From: Bacteroidota bacterium | Lineage (GTDB): Bacteria; Bacteroidota; Bacteroidia; Flavobacteriales_F; PHOS-HE28 | Direction of reading: 5' to 3' | Assembly: GCA_018266685.1 (NCBI GenBank) | Contig: JAFDZY010000446.1 | Span: 1-58,771, forward strand | Length of the DNA: 58,771 bases | Shown: piece after piece, positions 42,125 to 51,127 of the stretch | How the letters are laid out: every line of letters starts with the position of its first letter | Position numbering within the stretch: position 1 is the first letter of the stretch | Notes under the pieces: model-generated | What the model was told of the DNA's origin: nothing | Seen by the model: only the letters and a program-made list of their open reading frames with translations | Database searches by the model: none | Program-made: the position numbers and the translations under genes

Positions 42125-44374
42125 TCAGCCTTTCTTCACCACTTTCTTCACCGCCTTCTTCACAGGTTCGGCGGCTGGTTCCGGTGCGGGCACTGCAGCA
42201 GGTGGAACCACCTTGGGCGCTTGCACCAGGGTCATTTCATCCACCAGGTGCTTGGCACCGGCAAACTTGTCAATGATCCACAGCACGTAGCGGATGTCCA
42301 CGCTGATGGTGCGCTGCAGCTCGGGCTCGTAGGAAATGTCGCCGCTCATGGCCTCCCAGTTGCCGTCGAAGGCGATGCCGATCAACTCGCCGTTGCCATT
42401 GATCACCGGGCTGCCGCTGTTGCCGCCGGTGATGTCGTTCTCACTGATGAAGCAGATGTGCAGGGTGCTGTCGGCATCGGCGTAGCGGCCGAAATCCTTG
42501 GCCAGAAACAGCTCCTTTTCCCGCTTGGGCACGATGAACTCGTCGTTGGTGGGATCTTCTTTCTGCAGGATGCCCTTGTACGTGGTGAAGTAATCGTAGA
42601 ACACCGCGTCCGCAGGGCTGTACGGGCTTACTTTGCCGTAGGTGAGGCGCTCGGTGCTGTTGGCGTTGGGGTACCACATCTTGCTCGGGTCCTTCTCCCG
42701 CATGGCCTCCACCATCAGGCGGTAGCCCTTGTCGATCTTTTCCTGAGCCTCCTGGATCCCCGTGGCCAGCACGCCACGGTACTCGTTCAGGCAGCTCACC
42801 GTGGTGGCCATCACCATGTCCTTCTGCATCACCTTTAAGCTGGGCTTGTCCAGGAATGCCATCAGGCGCGTGCTGTCGGTAATGATGCTCGTCTTGAACA
42901 TTGCCGCGGCCCACTTGTCGAAGTCGCCCTTGTACTTCTTGGCCACGGTGGCCATTACGTCCGGCTGCTGTTTCGGGTCCACATCGTCATGGATCAGTTT
43001 GAACATGGCCGCCGTAACTTCCTGGTCGGTGGCGGGATCATAGTCCTTCCAGAAATTGCGGGCCATGTCCTTGATCCGCCCGGTCATCATGCCGATGCGC
43101 TTGGCGTCCTTGGGGTCTTTTTCAAGTTGCATCATCAGGCCGTACAGGCGGAAGCCGAACACCACCGCTTCACTGCCAAAGGCGGCTTCCTGCATGTAGG
43201 TGCTGGCCTTTTCGTACTTGCCGCGTTCCGCATAGCCGTTGCTGAGGTCCGTGGCCAGTTCGCCGTATTTGGCCTTGCGCGCCCCATCGGCGTCCACCCA
43301 GGCCATCAGCGCGTCCTCCTGCGCCTTCTTTTTGTCGAAGACATGCTGGCGCTTCAGGCCCTTCTGCTGCCCGATGAAGTACTTCCAATAATTGGCGATC
43401 TGCGCATCCTTCGAGGCATACTTCAGCCTTACGGCGTCGTTGGCGTCCATGTGCTTCTTCATGATGTCCAGCTTCTCGCCGCGGATCTTCACGCGCGCAG
43501 GCTGCTCAATGTCCAGCGCGAGCTTCACACCGTCGCTGTTCAGAAAGCGGTCCGTGCTGCCGGGGAAGCCCATGATCATGCTGAAATCCCCGTTCTTCAC
43601 GCCGTCCAGGCTGATGGGGAAGTGGTACTTGGGCTTGAAGGGGATGTTGGCCGCGTTGTATTCCGCAGGCTCGCCGTCCGGGCCGGTGTAGATGCGGAAC
43701 ATGCTGAAGTCGCCCGTGTGGCGCGGCCATTGCCAGTTGTCCGTGTCCCCGCCGAACTTGCCGATGGCGTTGGGCGGCGTGCCCACTAAGCGCACGTCCG
43801 GGTAGCTCTTGTACACGAACAGGTAAAACTCGTTGCCTTCGAACATCACTTTGAAGTCCGCCTCCAAATGCTGATCGCCTTCCGTGGCCCGGGCCTCCAA
43901 CGCCTGGCCCACCACCTGCAGCACCGAATCGCGGGATGTTTCATTCATCCGGTCGTTGAGCAGGGAGCGCACGGTGTCGGTTACATCGGTGATGTATTGC
44001 AGAAAGCTGACGTTGAAGCCTGCCGGCCGCTCCTGGTCGCGCTTCATGGCCCAGAAGCCGTTGGTGAGGATGTCGTCCTCCAGCGTGCTCAAGCCTTGGA
44101 TGGCATCGAAGCCGCAGTGGTGGTTGGTGAGCAGCAGTCCGTCCGCGCTCACCACTTCCCCGGAGCAGAAGCCGCCGCCGAGCCGGGCCACGGCATCCTT
44201 CATGCTCGCCTTGTTCAGGCTGTAAATGTCCTCTGCCGTGAGCTTGAAGCCCAGCTCGCGCATCTTGGCCTCGTTCACTTGCTTCAACTTATTCAGCAGC
44301 CACATGCCTTCGCCGGCCATGGCGCTGCCCGCTGCGAGGACGGTTGCAAGCAGGAGGGTGAAAATTTTTTTCAT
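42125..44374 (-). CDS. S46 family dipeptidyl-peptidase, DPP7-type
   Basis: A 749-residue periplasmic serine peptidase. Signal peptide MKKIFTLLLATVLAAGSAMA. The S46 catalytic elements are LLLTNHHCGFDAIQ (His), a DTDNWQWPRHTGDFSMFR block, and NDITGGNSGSPVINGNG (Ser). The FDGN segment after the Ser has Gly where DPP11 enzymes carry Arg, which favours DPP7-type specificity for hydrophobic residues (recalled from family work, not computed). S46 enzymes remove dipeptides from peptides in the periplasm. Odd: the last ~30 residues are a Pro/Ala/Lys-rich tail ending KKAVKKVVKKG, beyond the normal family end. Confidence 0.92.
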   Translation of the reverse strand: MKKIFTLLLATVLAAGSAMAGEGMWLLNKLKQVNEAKMRELGFKLTAEDIYSLNKASMKDAVARLGGGFCSGEVVSADGLLLTNHHCGFDAIQGLSTLEDDILTNGFWAMKRDQERPAGFNVSFLQYITDVTDTVRSLLNDRMNETSRDSVLQVVGQALEARATEGDQHLEADFKVMFEGNEFYLFVYKSYPDVRLVGTPPNAIGKFGGDTDNWQWPRHTGDFSMFRIYTGPDGEPAEYNAANIPFKPKYHFPISLDGVKNGDFSMIMGFPGSTDRFLNSDGVKLALDIEQPARVKIRGEKLDIMKKHMDANDAVRLKYASKDAQIANYWKYFIGQQKGLKRQHVFDKKKAQEDALMAWVDADGARKAKYGELATDLSNGYAERGKYEKASTYMQEAAFGSEAVVFGFRLYGLMMQLEKDPKDAKRIGMMTGRIKDMARNFWKDYDPATDQEVTAAMFKLIHDDVDPKQQPDVMATVAKKYKGDFDKWAAAMFKTSIITDSTRLMAFLDKPSLKVMQKDMVMATTVSCLNEYRGVLATGIQEAQEKIDKGYRLMVEAMREKDPSKMWYPNANSTERLTYGKVSPYSPADAVFYDYFTTYKGILQKEDPTNDEFIVPKREKELFLAKDFGRYADADSTLHICFISENDITGGNSGSPVINGNGELIGIAFDGNWEAMSGDISYEPELQRTISVDIRYVLWIIDKFAGAKHLVDEMTLVQAPKVVPPAAVPAPEPAAEPVKKAVKKVVKKG

Positions 44375-44435
44375 GTCAATGTTCAGGAATGGTTTGCTTG
44401 GTCGGGTGCCCGGAAAACAAGGGCTTCCGGGGCCG

Positions 44436-44443
44436 CGAACTTA
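44436..44443 (-). promoter_or_regulatory. Candidate -7 box TAAGTTCG of the S46 peptidase gene
   Basis: TAnnTTCG on the minus strand, followed by CGGCCCC, about 62 nt before the ATG. Confidence 0.35.
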
Positions 44444-44562
44444 GGGTTTTACAGCCGGTCCAGCTCCAGGACCCCAGGGCAGACGCATCAAATTGACCAA
44501 GCCAGGATAGCATCACGTACAGAAATGTACACCAGGCTTGAAAAACCACCGGTGCTGAACTT

Positions 44563-44652
44563 GGTTGGCCCTGCGGCTCCGCTCAGGGCAGTTCATAATT
44601 ATCATCCAGTCACTAACGATATATTGCCCTGAGCGGAGCCGAAGGGCCAACC
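44563..44652. repeat. 28-bp inverted repeat, long hairpin
   Basis: Arms 44563-44590 and 44625-44652 match with one mismatch around a 34-nt AT-rich loop. The arms contain CGGCTCCGCTCAGGGCA, a wording also seen in shorter form near 7061-7130. Confidence 0.7.
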
Positions 44653-44815
44653 TCAAATCCTTGATTTTCATGTTGATGAATTGATTGTTTGAATTTAGAT
44701 GCGTTTGCCCTGTCCAGGACCCAGGGCTATCGCGTCCATTATTCGCGCCGACGAGCTTGTGATGTGCGATACCCTCCGGGGTCGAAACCTCTGTTGGATA
44801 TGGATTCTACACTGT

Positions 44816-44919
44816 GTGACCCGCTTCGGGGTCACCTGCTGCATCAGTTCAGTTGACCCCAACGGGGTCATACAACGTCGCACTTCCTGAGCATTGGAAG
44901 CTCGACCCTGACAGGGTCG
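44816..44919. repeat. Three GACCC/GGGTC palindromes in a row
   Basis: GTGACCC gcttcg GGGTCAC (44816-44835), TGACCCC aac GGGGTCA (44854-44870) and CGACCCTG a CAGGGTCG (44903-44919). A fourth, degenerate one (ACCCTCCGGGGTCG) is near 44771. Confidence 0.7.
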
Positions 44920-44950
44920 CACAATTTTCCCTTGTCTGGTGCAACTTTAA

Positions 44951-44989
44951 GAGGCGATAGCCCTGTCCAGGACCCAGGGCTATCGCCTC
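44951..44989. repeat. 15-bp perfect hairpin GAGGCGATAGCCCTG
   Basis: Arms 44951-44965 and 44975-44989 are exact complements. A near copy is at 44707-44727 and a half copy at 45184. Confidence 0.75.
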
Positions 44990-45029
44990 ATAATGCAGCG
45001 TCTGGCGGCGCTTTTTCAATACTTGGGGG

Positions 45030-45148
45030 AACTACGGATCCACACCGAAGGACACGAATCGCGAGCCTCTCAAGGTATCGGAAACAAAGCCGTGGTCCAC
45101 TTCCTGCATCGCGCATTTATCCGTGTTCATCGGTGTGCATCCGTGGTT
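45030..45148. repeat. Fold-back with ATCCGTGTTCATCGGTGT-type ends
   Basis: AACTACGGATCCACACCGA at the left faces CGGTGTGCATCCGTGGTT at the right, an imperfect inverted repeat ~120 bp overall. The right end closely resembles an ATCCGTGTTCATCGGTGT element seen in intergenic regions of many unrelated bacteria (recalled, not searched). Confidence 0.55.
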
Positions 45149-45260
45149 GAGAATTCGGGAAAGTTGCGACCGCAGGGCGCGCAAGAGGCGATAGCCTTGT
45201 CCAGGACCGGCAATCTCCGGGATGTACGGGCGGAAACGGGGCCAACCGGCCTGCACCCGG

Positions 45261-45815
45261 TCACTTCTCCTCTTCTTCCACCTTGGTCCAGGACACGCCG
45301 TCCAACAGCTTTTCCGCCTCCTTGGTCAGGTCCTTGAAGCCTTGCGGGGCGCCCACACGGCCGATCACTTGCTTGTTCCCCTGCCCGGCGTTCACCCGGA
45401 TGATCACGCTCGGCAGGTCCGTTACAGGCTTGTCATACTTGGCATCCATGCCGTAGAAGCCGTGCTTGGTGGCCGCCTCGGCAAGCTGGGCCATCAGGGC
45501 TGCATCCACATGGCCGGTGAAATGGCCCTCGCGTGCTGCAAACCGCCGCCCAAAATAGGTGGCCGATCCGTCCTTGTAAACCGTGACCTTGTACGTGGGG
45601 CAGCTTCCGAAGCACGGCGTGCGCTCCAGCGAGAAGTACAAGCTGTCGTCCTTGGTTTCCCCCGCCTGCCCAGTTGCCGGTTCAGGGGCAGGCTCCACTG
45701 CCGCAGGGGCAGGTGCTTCGGGCGCGGGCTTGTTGGTGGTGCCCGCAACGTGCTGCTTGTTCTTGCAACCGGCCGTGAACGCAAGGAGCACGGCGGAAAT
45801 GAGGAGGGAATGCAT
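45261..45815 (-). CDS. DUF6438-type lipoprotein
   Basis: A 184-residue lipoprotein: LLISAVLLAFTAGC gives a good lipobox (Cys 17). A Pro/Ala/Glu-rich linker follows (~20-50), then a DUF6438 domain with SLERTPCFGSCPTYKVTVYKDG, a conserved CxxSCPxY motif. Role unknown; the protein should be anchored to a membrane on the periplasmic side. The start at 45815 is preferred over the ATG two codons upstream (45821) because it leaves a typical short n-region. Confidence 0.78.
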   Translation of the reverse strand: MHSLLISAVLLAFTAGCKNKQHVAGTTNKPAPEAPAPAAVEPAPEPATGQAGETKDDSLYFSLERTPCFGSCPTYKVTVYKDGSATYFGRRFAAREGHFTGHVDAALMAQLAEAATKHGFYGMDAKYDKPVTDLPSVIIRVNAGQGNKQVIGRVGAPQGFKDLTKEAEKLLDGVSWTKVEEEEK

Positions 45816-45898
45816 GTGCATGGCGCTAAAATAGTTGCCATGGGCCATTGGCGAATATCATGCCGGAACGCCACTGCCAAGGCCAACCGGGCACAGGC

Positions 45899-45906
45899 TA
45901 CTTTTG
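45899..45906 (+). promoter_or_regulatory. Candidate -7 box TACTTTTG of purB
   Basis: Exact TAnnTTTG, 6 nt before the ATG at 45913; the intervening CCGCGC is GC-rich. Suggests a leaderless or nearly leaderless transcript. Confidence 0.45.
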
Positions 45907-45912
45907 CCGCGC

Positions 45913-47274
45913 ATGGAACTCGGACCCCTTACCGCCATTTCACCCATCGACGGCCGTTACCGCAGCCGCACTGCACCCCTGGCCACCTGGTTCTCCGAAC
46001 TGGCCTTGATCCGCTACCGGCTGCGCGTGGAGCTGCAATGGTTCCGCTTCCTCTGCGCGGTGCCGCTGCCTGAACTGAAAACCGTGCGCACCGGAGGCTT
46101 GGACCAGTTGGAAGCCAAGATCAACGGCCTTTCCACGGAGGATGCCATGGCCGTGAAGCAGATCGAGCGCACCACCAACCATGATGTGAAGGCCGTGGAG
46201 TATTGGCTAAAGCAACAGTTGGATGACTTGGGCATCGGCGCGGCCAAGGAGTTCATCCACTTCGGGCTCACCTCACAGGACATCAACAACACGGCGCTGC
46301 CCTTGCTGCTGAAGGAATTTGTTGCGGACCATTACCTGCCGGCCATCACGCGGCTGCGTGACCGCATCCACGGCCTTGCCCTTCAATGGGCACAAGTGCC
46401 CATGCTGGCGCGCACCCACGGCCAGCCTGCATCACCCACCCGCATGGGCAAGGAACTGGAGGTGTTCACCGAGCGGATCGACGGCCAGATCCAGCTGCTG
46501 CGCGCAGTGCCGTTCTCCTGCAAGTTCGGCGGGGCCACCGGAAATTTCAATGCACACCATGCAGCCTACCCGGAACTGGACTGGCCCGCCCTGGCCGACC
46601 GGTTCACCGTGGAGATGCTGGGGCTGCACCGCCAGCGCTTCACCACGCAGATCGAGCACTACGACGGCATGGCAGCGCTCTTCGATGCCATGCGCCGCAT
46701 CAACACCATCCTCATCGATTTCTGCCGCGACGTCTGGACCTACATCAGCATGGACTGGTTCCGGCAACGCGTCAAGGAAGGCGAGGTGGGCTCTTCCGCC
46801 ATGCCGCACAAGGTGAACCCCATCGATTTTGAGAACGCGGAAGGCAACCTTGGCCTGGCCAATGCGCTCTTCGGCCACCTGAGCGAAAAACTGCCCGTGA
46901 GCCGCCTGCAGCGCGACCTCACCGACAGCACCGTAACGCGCAACATCGGTGTGCCCATGGCACATACGGAGATCGCCATCGGCTCCATCCTGCAGGGCCT
47001 GGACAAGTTGTTGCTGAACGAAGCCGCCATTGCCCGCGACCTGGACGCGCAATGGGCCGTGGTGGCCGAAGGCATACAGACCATCCTGCGCCGTGAAGGA
47101 TATCCCGAGCCGTATGAATTGCTGAAGTCGCTGACACGCGGAAAGGAGAAGGTGGGCCAGGCGGACATCGCCGCGTTCATTGATGCGCTCAACGTGGATG
47201 AACGGGTGAAGGCGAAGCTCCGCCTCCTTACGCCGGCCAACTACGTGGGCGTGGACCTGTTTGCAAAAAGTTGA
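45913..47274 (+). CDS. purB: Adenylosuccinate lyase
   Basis: A 453-residue enzyme of purine synthesis that cleaves SAICAR and adenylosuccinate, releasing fumarate. The fumarase/aspartase-superfamily signature is present as GSSAMPHKVNPIDFENAEGN, and the conserved ARTHGQPASPT and FGLTSQDINN (with its catalytic-region residues) are intact. It is of the longer bacterial PurB type (~450 residues). The ATG at 45913 gives MELGPLTAISPIDGRY, the usual N-terminus; the upstream extension is not conserved. Confidence 0.95.
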   Translation: MELGPLTAISPIDGRYRSRTAPLATWFSELALIRYRLRVELQWFRFLCAVPLPELKTVRTGGLDQLEAKINGLSTEDAMAVKQIERTTNHDVKAVEYWLKQQLDDLGIGAAKEFIHFGLTSQDINNTALPLLLKEFVADHYLPAITRLRDRIHGLALQWAQVPMLARTHGQPASPTRMGKELEVFTERIDGQIQLLRAVPFSCKFGGATGNFNAHHAAYPELDWPALADRFTVEMLGLHRQRFTTQIEHYDGMAALFDAMRRINTILIDFCRDVWTYISMDWFRQRVKEGEVGSSAMPHKVNPIDFENAEGNLGLANALFGHLSEKLPVSRLQRDLTDSTVTRNIGVPMAHTEIAIGSILQGLDKLLLNEAAIARDLDAQWAVVAEGIQTILRREGYPEPYELLKSLTRGKEKVGQADIAAFIDALNVDERVKAKLRLLTPANYVGVDLFAKS

Positions 47275-47345
47275 CGGCAACCGGCCGCCAGTGATCGATC
47301 GATCCTGTTTCGGCAACTTGGTGCCCGCACGGGGCAACCACCGGG

Positions 47346-47816
47346 TTAGCGCCCGGCGAGCAACCGCTGGTAGGCCACCATGTCCGTGTTGGGCACTTCC
47401 CCAAGGTCCAGTTGCCGCATGATGGTGATCACTTGCCCGCGGTGGTAGCTGGCATGGTTGAAGCAGTGCATCAGCAATTGCCAACGGGGCTGCGTGTACT
47501 TCACATCCTTCCGCGTGTAGGTCACCGCGCTGTTCAGCATGGCCCCGTCCAGGCCGGCGGTTTTGTCCGCCAAGGCGGTGCCCATTTTCAGCAGGCTGCC
47601 AATGCCCTCATCAAAGGACAGGGCGGGCAGCCCGAAGATGCGCTGGTACCACGTGTTCCCCGCGTCTCGCACGTGCATGATGCTTAAGCGCAGCGAAGGA
47701 AAACTGCTCTTCACATGCCGGTCCAGCACGGCATCCGGCTCGCGTTGCAACCGCTCAACAATGCGCGTGTTGGCCCAGAGGTCGTACGCGGCGTAATGGT
47801 GGATGATCTGCTCCAT
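47346..47816 (-). CDS. DinB family protein
   Basis: A 156-residue four-helix-bundle protein of the DinB/YfiT type. The N-terminus MEQIIHHYAAYDLWANTRI and the C-terminal NHASYHRGQVITIMRQL hold the His residues that bind a divalent metal in this superfamily; members include thiol transferases and DNA-damage-inducible proteins of unknown role. The start at 47816 is the ATG that begins the conserved helix. Convergent with purB and divergent from the next gene. Confidence 0.85.
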   Translation of the reverse strand: MEQIIHHYAAYDLWANTRIVERLQREPDAVLDRHVKSSFPSLRLSIMHVRDAGNTWYQRIFGLPALSFDEGIGSLLKMGTALADKTAGLDGAMLNSAVTYTRKDVKYTQPRWQLLMHCFNHASYHRGQVITIMRQLDLGEVPNTDMVAYQRLLAGR

Positions 47817-47915
47817 TCCTTTTGCAAGTGGATAACGGTGTTGAAAAATAAGCAAGCTTTCCCAACCCATTGCCATGCGGCACCGGGTTAGGTTCGCACA
47901 GCGAATGCAGAAACC

Positions 47916-48461
47916 ATGATCGGAACCCTGTTCGGAAAGAAGAAGATCAGTGAGGACAAGCTCGCAAACGTGTTTGTGAACGCCGTGCTCCGCCTCACCG
48001 AACAAGGCTATCCCATCGTGGTGGCCGAACTGGAGGAAGCACCGGAGTTTGTGTCACGGCCCGTGTTCGGCCCCGGCGATGACGAGCTCTTTGCGCAGAT
48101 CCTCTTCGCGGGCAACCTGATGGAAGCGCCCAAGCACTTGGCCGCAGGCCAGGACCAACGGCTCGCACAGCACGCCTATTCCAAGTTTGCGCCGCTGATG
48201 GACAGCTCAGCCGCCGAAATGGAAACGGAGACCATTGCGCTGCAGCACTTCATGGCGCGCATCAACCATCCCAGCAAGAACACGGTCTATGCCATGAGCA
48301 AGGCCATCTTCCAGAAGTACGACCTGTTCCGTTTCCAGGATGCCTACTTCCGCGAGCAGAAGGCACCCAACCCCATAGTGCTGGGCCGCGTGAACAAGCT
48401 CATGTCCTATTGCCTGCTGGATTGGGCAGAGCTGCTGGACGAGTGGAAGGTGACTTCGTAG
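47916..48461 (+). CDS. Conserved hypothetical protein
   Basis: A 181-residue soluble protein, not recognised with confidence. It starts MIGTLFGKKKISEDKLANVF, has a mixed alpha/beta pattern and no signal peptide or membrane helix. It appears conserved in Bacteroidota by its regular composition, but I cannot name a family. The gene is free-standing. Confidence 0.65.
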   Translation: MIGTLFGKKKISEDKLANVFVNAVLRLTEQGYPIVVAELEEAPEFVSRPVFGPGDDELFAQILFAGNLMEAPKHLAAGQDQRLAQHAYSKFAPLMDSSAAEMETETIALQHFMARINHPSKNTVYAMSKAIFQKYDLFRFQDAYFREQKAPNPIVLGRVNKLMSYCLLDWAELLDEWKVTS

Positions 48462-48515
48462 TTGGTGCCCAGTTCGCAGTTCGCAGCCCGTTGCGGCGGG
48501 CCGAACGGTCGGCAA

Positions 48516-49751
48516 CTATTCGCCCAGCACACCCTCCGCAACGGCCATCTCCACGATCTGCTCACCAATGGCCAGGCATGCCGTGGCTGCCGGTGAGGGT
48601 GCATTGAGCACATGGATGTGGCTGCCGCGCCGCTCGATGCGGAAATCGTCCACCATTTCACCGTCGGTGCCCAGCAACATGGCGCGTACCCCGGCGCGGC
48701 CCGGCGCTATGTCGTCCATCTCCAAGCTGGGCACAAGCCTGCGCAATGTCTTCAGGAAAAGCCGCTTGCTGAACGCCCTCCGGTATTCATCAATGCCGTA
48801 GGCCATGTTCTTGAAGAAGAGCTTCCAGGTCCCGCCGTAAGTGAGTGCATCCCAACTGTCCCGCCAACTGAAGTCCGTTTTGCCGTAGCCTTCCCGCTTG
48901 AAGGTGAACACGGCATTCGGCCCGCACTCCGTGCTGCCGTCGGTCATGCGGGTAAAGTGCACGCCCAGGAAGGGGAAGCGCGGGTCGGGCACCGGGTAGA
49001 TCAGGTTCTTTACCTTGGGTTTTCCTTTCTCCGTCAGCTCATAGTAGTCGCCGCGGAAGCCCACGATCTGCTCCTTCACCTTGGCACCATCGGCGCGCGC
49101 CATGCGGTCGCTTTGCAGCCCGGCGCAAAAGATGATGCACTTGGCGTGGTAGCGCCCCTTGGTGGTGTGCACCATGGTGGTGGCGCCTGCGGCCGTTGTG
49201 CCCAGCACTTCCTCGCCGGTGCGTACCCGCGATGCCGGGTTCAGCGCACAGGCCAGCTCCGCCATTTTGTTGGTGGCGCCCCGGAAATCGATGATGCCTG
49301 TGCAGCCTACCCACAGGCCCGCAATGCCTGTGCAGTAAGGCTCGATCTGCCTGATCTCTTCCGCCGTAATGCGCCGAAGGTCCTCTATGCCATTGGCAAT
49401 GCCGCGCTCATGGATCTTCTCCAGTTGCGGAAGCTCACTTTCCTCCACGGCCACGATCACCTTGCCGCATACATCGTGCTTAATGCCGTGCTGTTTGGCG
49501 AAGGCCACTAGCTCCCTGCGGCCCTGCACGCAAGTTTTCGCCTTTTTGCTGCCGGGCTTGTAATAGATGCCGCTGTGGATCACCCCGCTGTTGTGGCCGG
49601 TCTGGTGGTCGCTCAGCACGGCTTCCTTCTCCAGCAGCAGGATGCGCTTTGCGGGGAAACGCGTTTGCAACTTGTAGAACGTGGCCGTGCCCACGATGCC
49701 GCCGCCCACCACCACCACATCCCAAATTTCTCCTTGGCCCGTTGTTTCCAT
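48516..49751 (-). CDS. lhgO: L-2-hydroxyglutarate oxidase
   Basis: A 411-residue FAD-dependent DAO-family enzyme. The Rossmann motif DVVVVGGGIVGTATFYKL is near the N-terminus, with GHNSGVIHSGIYYKPGS and the later IRPGRAGVRAM-like segment (APGRAGVRAMLLGTDGEM) typical of LhgO. It oxidises L-2-hydroxyglutarate to 2-oxoglutarate, disposing of a by-product of central metabolism and passing electrons to the quinone pool. A TAACTTCG box lies 6 nt before the ATG. An MFS gene ends 12 bp upstream on the same strand. Confidence 0.92.
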   Translation of the reverse strand: METTGQGEIWDVVVVGGGIVGTATFYKLQTRFPAKRILLLEKEAVLSDHQTGHNSGVIHSGIYYKPGSKKAKTCVQGRRELVAFAKQHGIKHDVCGKVIVAVEESELPQLEKIHERGIANGIEDLRRITAEEIRQIEPYCTGIAGLWVGCTGIIDFRGATNKMAELACALNPASRVRTGEEVLGTTAAGATTMVHTTKGRYHAKCIIFCAGLQSDRMARADGAKVKEQIVGFRGDYYELTEKGKPKVKNLIYPVPDPRFPFLGVHFTRMTDGSTECGPNAVFTFKREGYGKTDFSWRDSWDALTYGGTWKLFFKNMAYGIDEYRRAFSKRLFLKTLRRLVPSLEMDDIAPGRAGVRAMLLGTDGEMVDDFRIERRGSHIHVLNAPSPAATACLAIGEQIVEMAVAEGVLGE

Positions 49752-49757
49752 GGGCCG

Positions 49758-49765
49758 CGAAGTTA
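49758..49765 (-). promoter_or_regulatory. Candidate -7 box TAACTTCG of lhgO
   Basis: TAnnTTCG on the minus strand, followed by CGGCCC and then the ATG (6 nt gap). Confidence 0.4.
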
Positions 49766-51088
49766 CCGGGTGCGGCCTGTCCCCGGTGCAATGCTCCGCT
49801 CGCGGGGCACCCTGAGCAACAGCAGCGCCCCGGCCACGAAAAAGGTGCCAATCGCGATGATGGTGTTCCGGATGTCACCGGTCATCTGGTTCACCAGGCC
49901 GAATGCCAATGTACCCAGCACGGTGGCCAAGTAGAAGCTCACGTCATAGAAGGAGAAGAAGGAGGCGTGGTCGGCGGTTTCCGGAAGGAGCTTGGCGTAG
50001 GTGCTGCGCGACAGCGCCTGCGTGCCGCCCATCACCAAGCCCACGCACGCTGCCAAAGCGTAGAACGCGTTCACGGATTCAATGCGCCAGGCGGCGAGGC
50101 AAATGCCCGTCCAGACCACCAACCCCGTGATGAGCGCCGCGATGTTCCCGTGGCGGCGGCTGAGCCGCACAAAGGCCATGGCTCCTATGGCTGCCACCAA
50201 TTGGATCAACAGGATGCTGATGATCAGGCCGCTGTCCGCGATGGGCGAGCCGTCCGGCTGCTTGATCTCCTGTTTCGCATAGGTTACCGCCAGGTACATC
50301 ACTGTTTGCACGCCCATGTTGAACACGAAAAACGCCACCAGGAAACGGCGCAGGCGGTCCAGGCCCAGCATCTGGCGCCATACTTTGCGCAACTCCAGGT
50401 ATCCCGCGCTGAGCGTGTGTTTCCGGGCTTCCCGGGATACATCGGTGCCCGGCAGCCTGCGGAAGGTGATCTGGGCCCAGCCGGCCCACCAGATGCCCAC
50501 GGTGAGGAAGGAAAGCCGTGCCGGAAGCCCTTCCCGGTCCGGTATGCCGAACAGCTCCGGCTTCATCACCATCAACAGGTTGATCACCAGCAGGATCACG
50601 CTGCCGATGTAGCCCATGGCATAGCCGCGCGCGCTTACGCGGTCATGGTCCGCCGGTTCGGCGATCTCCGGTAAATAGGCATCGTAGAAGATCAGGCTTC
50701 CGGAAAAACCCACGCAGGCCAGCATGAACAACAGCAGGCCCAGCCACAGGTTGGCGTAGGTGAAAAAGAACATGCCCGCGCAACTGGCCGCACCGAGGTA
50801 ACAAAAGAACTTGAGGTAGTTCTTCTTGTTGCCGCGATGGTCGGCGATGCCCGAAAGCAGCGGTGCTATGGCGGCCACTGCAAGAAAACCCAGCGAGAGG
50901 GTGTAGGACTGGAGCGAAGCAGCAGGCAGGCCATGCGCGGCGAGCACTTTGTCCAAGCCATCATCCGCAGTGGTGATGGCCGCATAGTAGATGGGGAAGA
51001 TGGCGGAGGTGATGGTGAGCGAATAGGCCGAGTTGGCCCAATCGTACATGGTCCAGGCTCGGATGATGCGCTTGTCGCCTTTGACCAT
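49763..51088 (-). CDS. MFS transporter, Atg22/UMF1-like
   Basis: A 441-residue protein with 12 predicted membrane helices. It starts with the family's hallmark AWTMYDWANSAYSLTITSAIF and has the loop GYIGSVILLVINLLM and the AYLPEIAEPADHDRVSARGYA segment typical of the UMF1/Atg22-like MFS group. Yeast Atg22 exports amino acids from the vacuole, but bacterial members have no assigned substrate. The gene is upstream of lhgO with a 12-bp gap, so they may be co-expressed. Confidence 0.9.
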   Translation of the reverse strand: MVKGDKRIIRAWTMYDWANSAYSLTITSAIFPIYYAAITTADDGLDKVLAAHGLPAASLQSYTLSLGFLAVAAIAPLLSGIADHRGNKKNYLKFFCYLGAASCAGMFFFTYANLWLGLLLFMLACVGFSGSLIFYDAYLPEIAEPADHDRVSARGYAMGYIGSVILLVINLLMVMKPELFGIPDREGLPARLSFLTVGIWWAGWAQITFRRLPGTDVSREARKHTLSAGYLELRKVWRQMLGLDRLRRFLVAFFVFNMGVQTVMYLAVTYAKQEIKQPDGSPIADSGLIISILLIQLVAAIGAMAFVRLSRRHGNIAALITGLVVWTGICLAAWRIESVNAFYALAACVGLVMGGTQALSRSTYAKLLPETADHASFFSFYDVSFYLATVLGTLAFGLVNQMTGDIRNTIIAIGTFFVAGALLLLRVPRERSIAPGTGRTR

Positions 51089-51127
51089 CGGAATTGCCGT
51101 GACCGTTCCGCGGAACCTGGCCCTGCC

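Larger units (their letters stand above)
44375..45260. other. 886-bp gene-free region with an array of palindromes
   Basis: No convincing gene. It contains a TAAGTTCG box (minus strand, 44436-44443) for the S46 gene, a long hairpin (44563-44652), GACCC/GGGTC hairpins, two GATAGCCCTG hairpins and a fold-back (45030-45148), each listed separately. Confidence 0.75.

Noticed and set aside
44375-45260. Small genes or an rRNA/tRNA gene in the palindrome region
   Set aside because: Short open frames here are interrupted by palindromes, lack start context and resemble no family; no cloverleaf was found.
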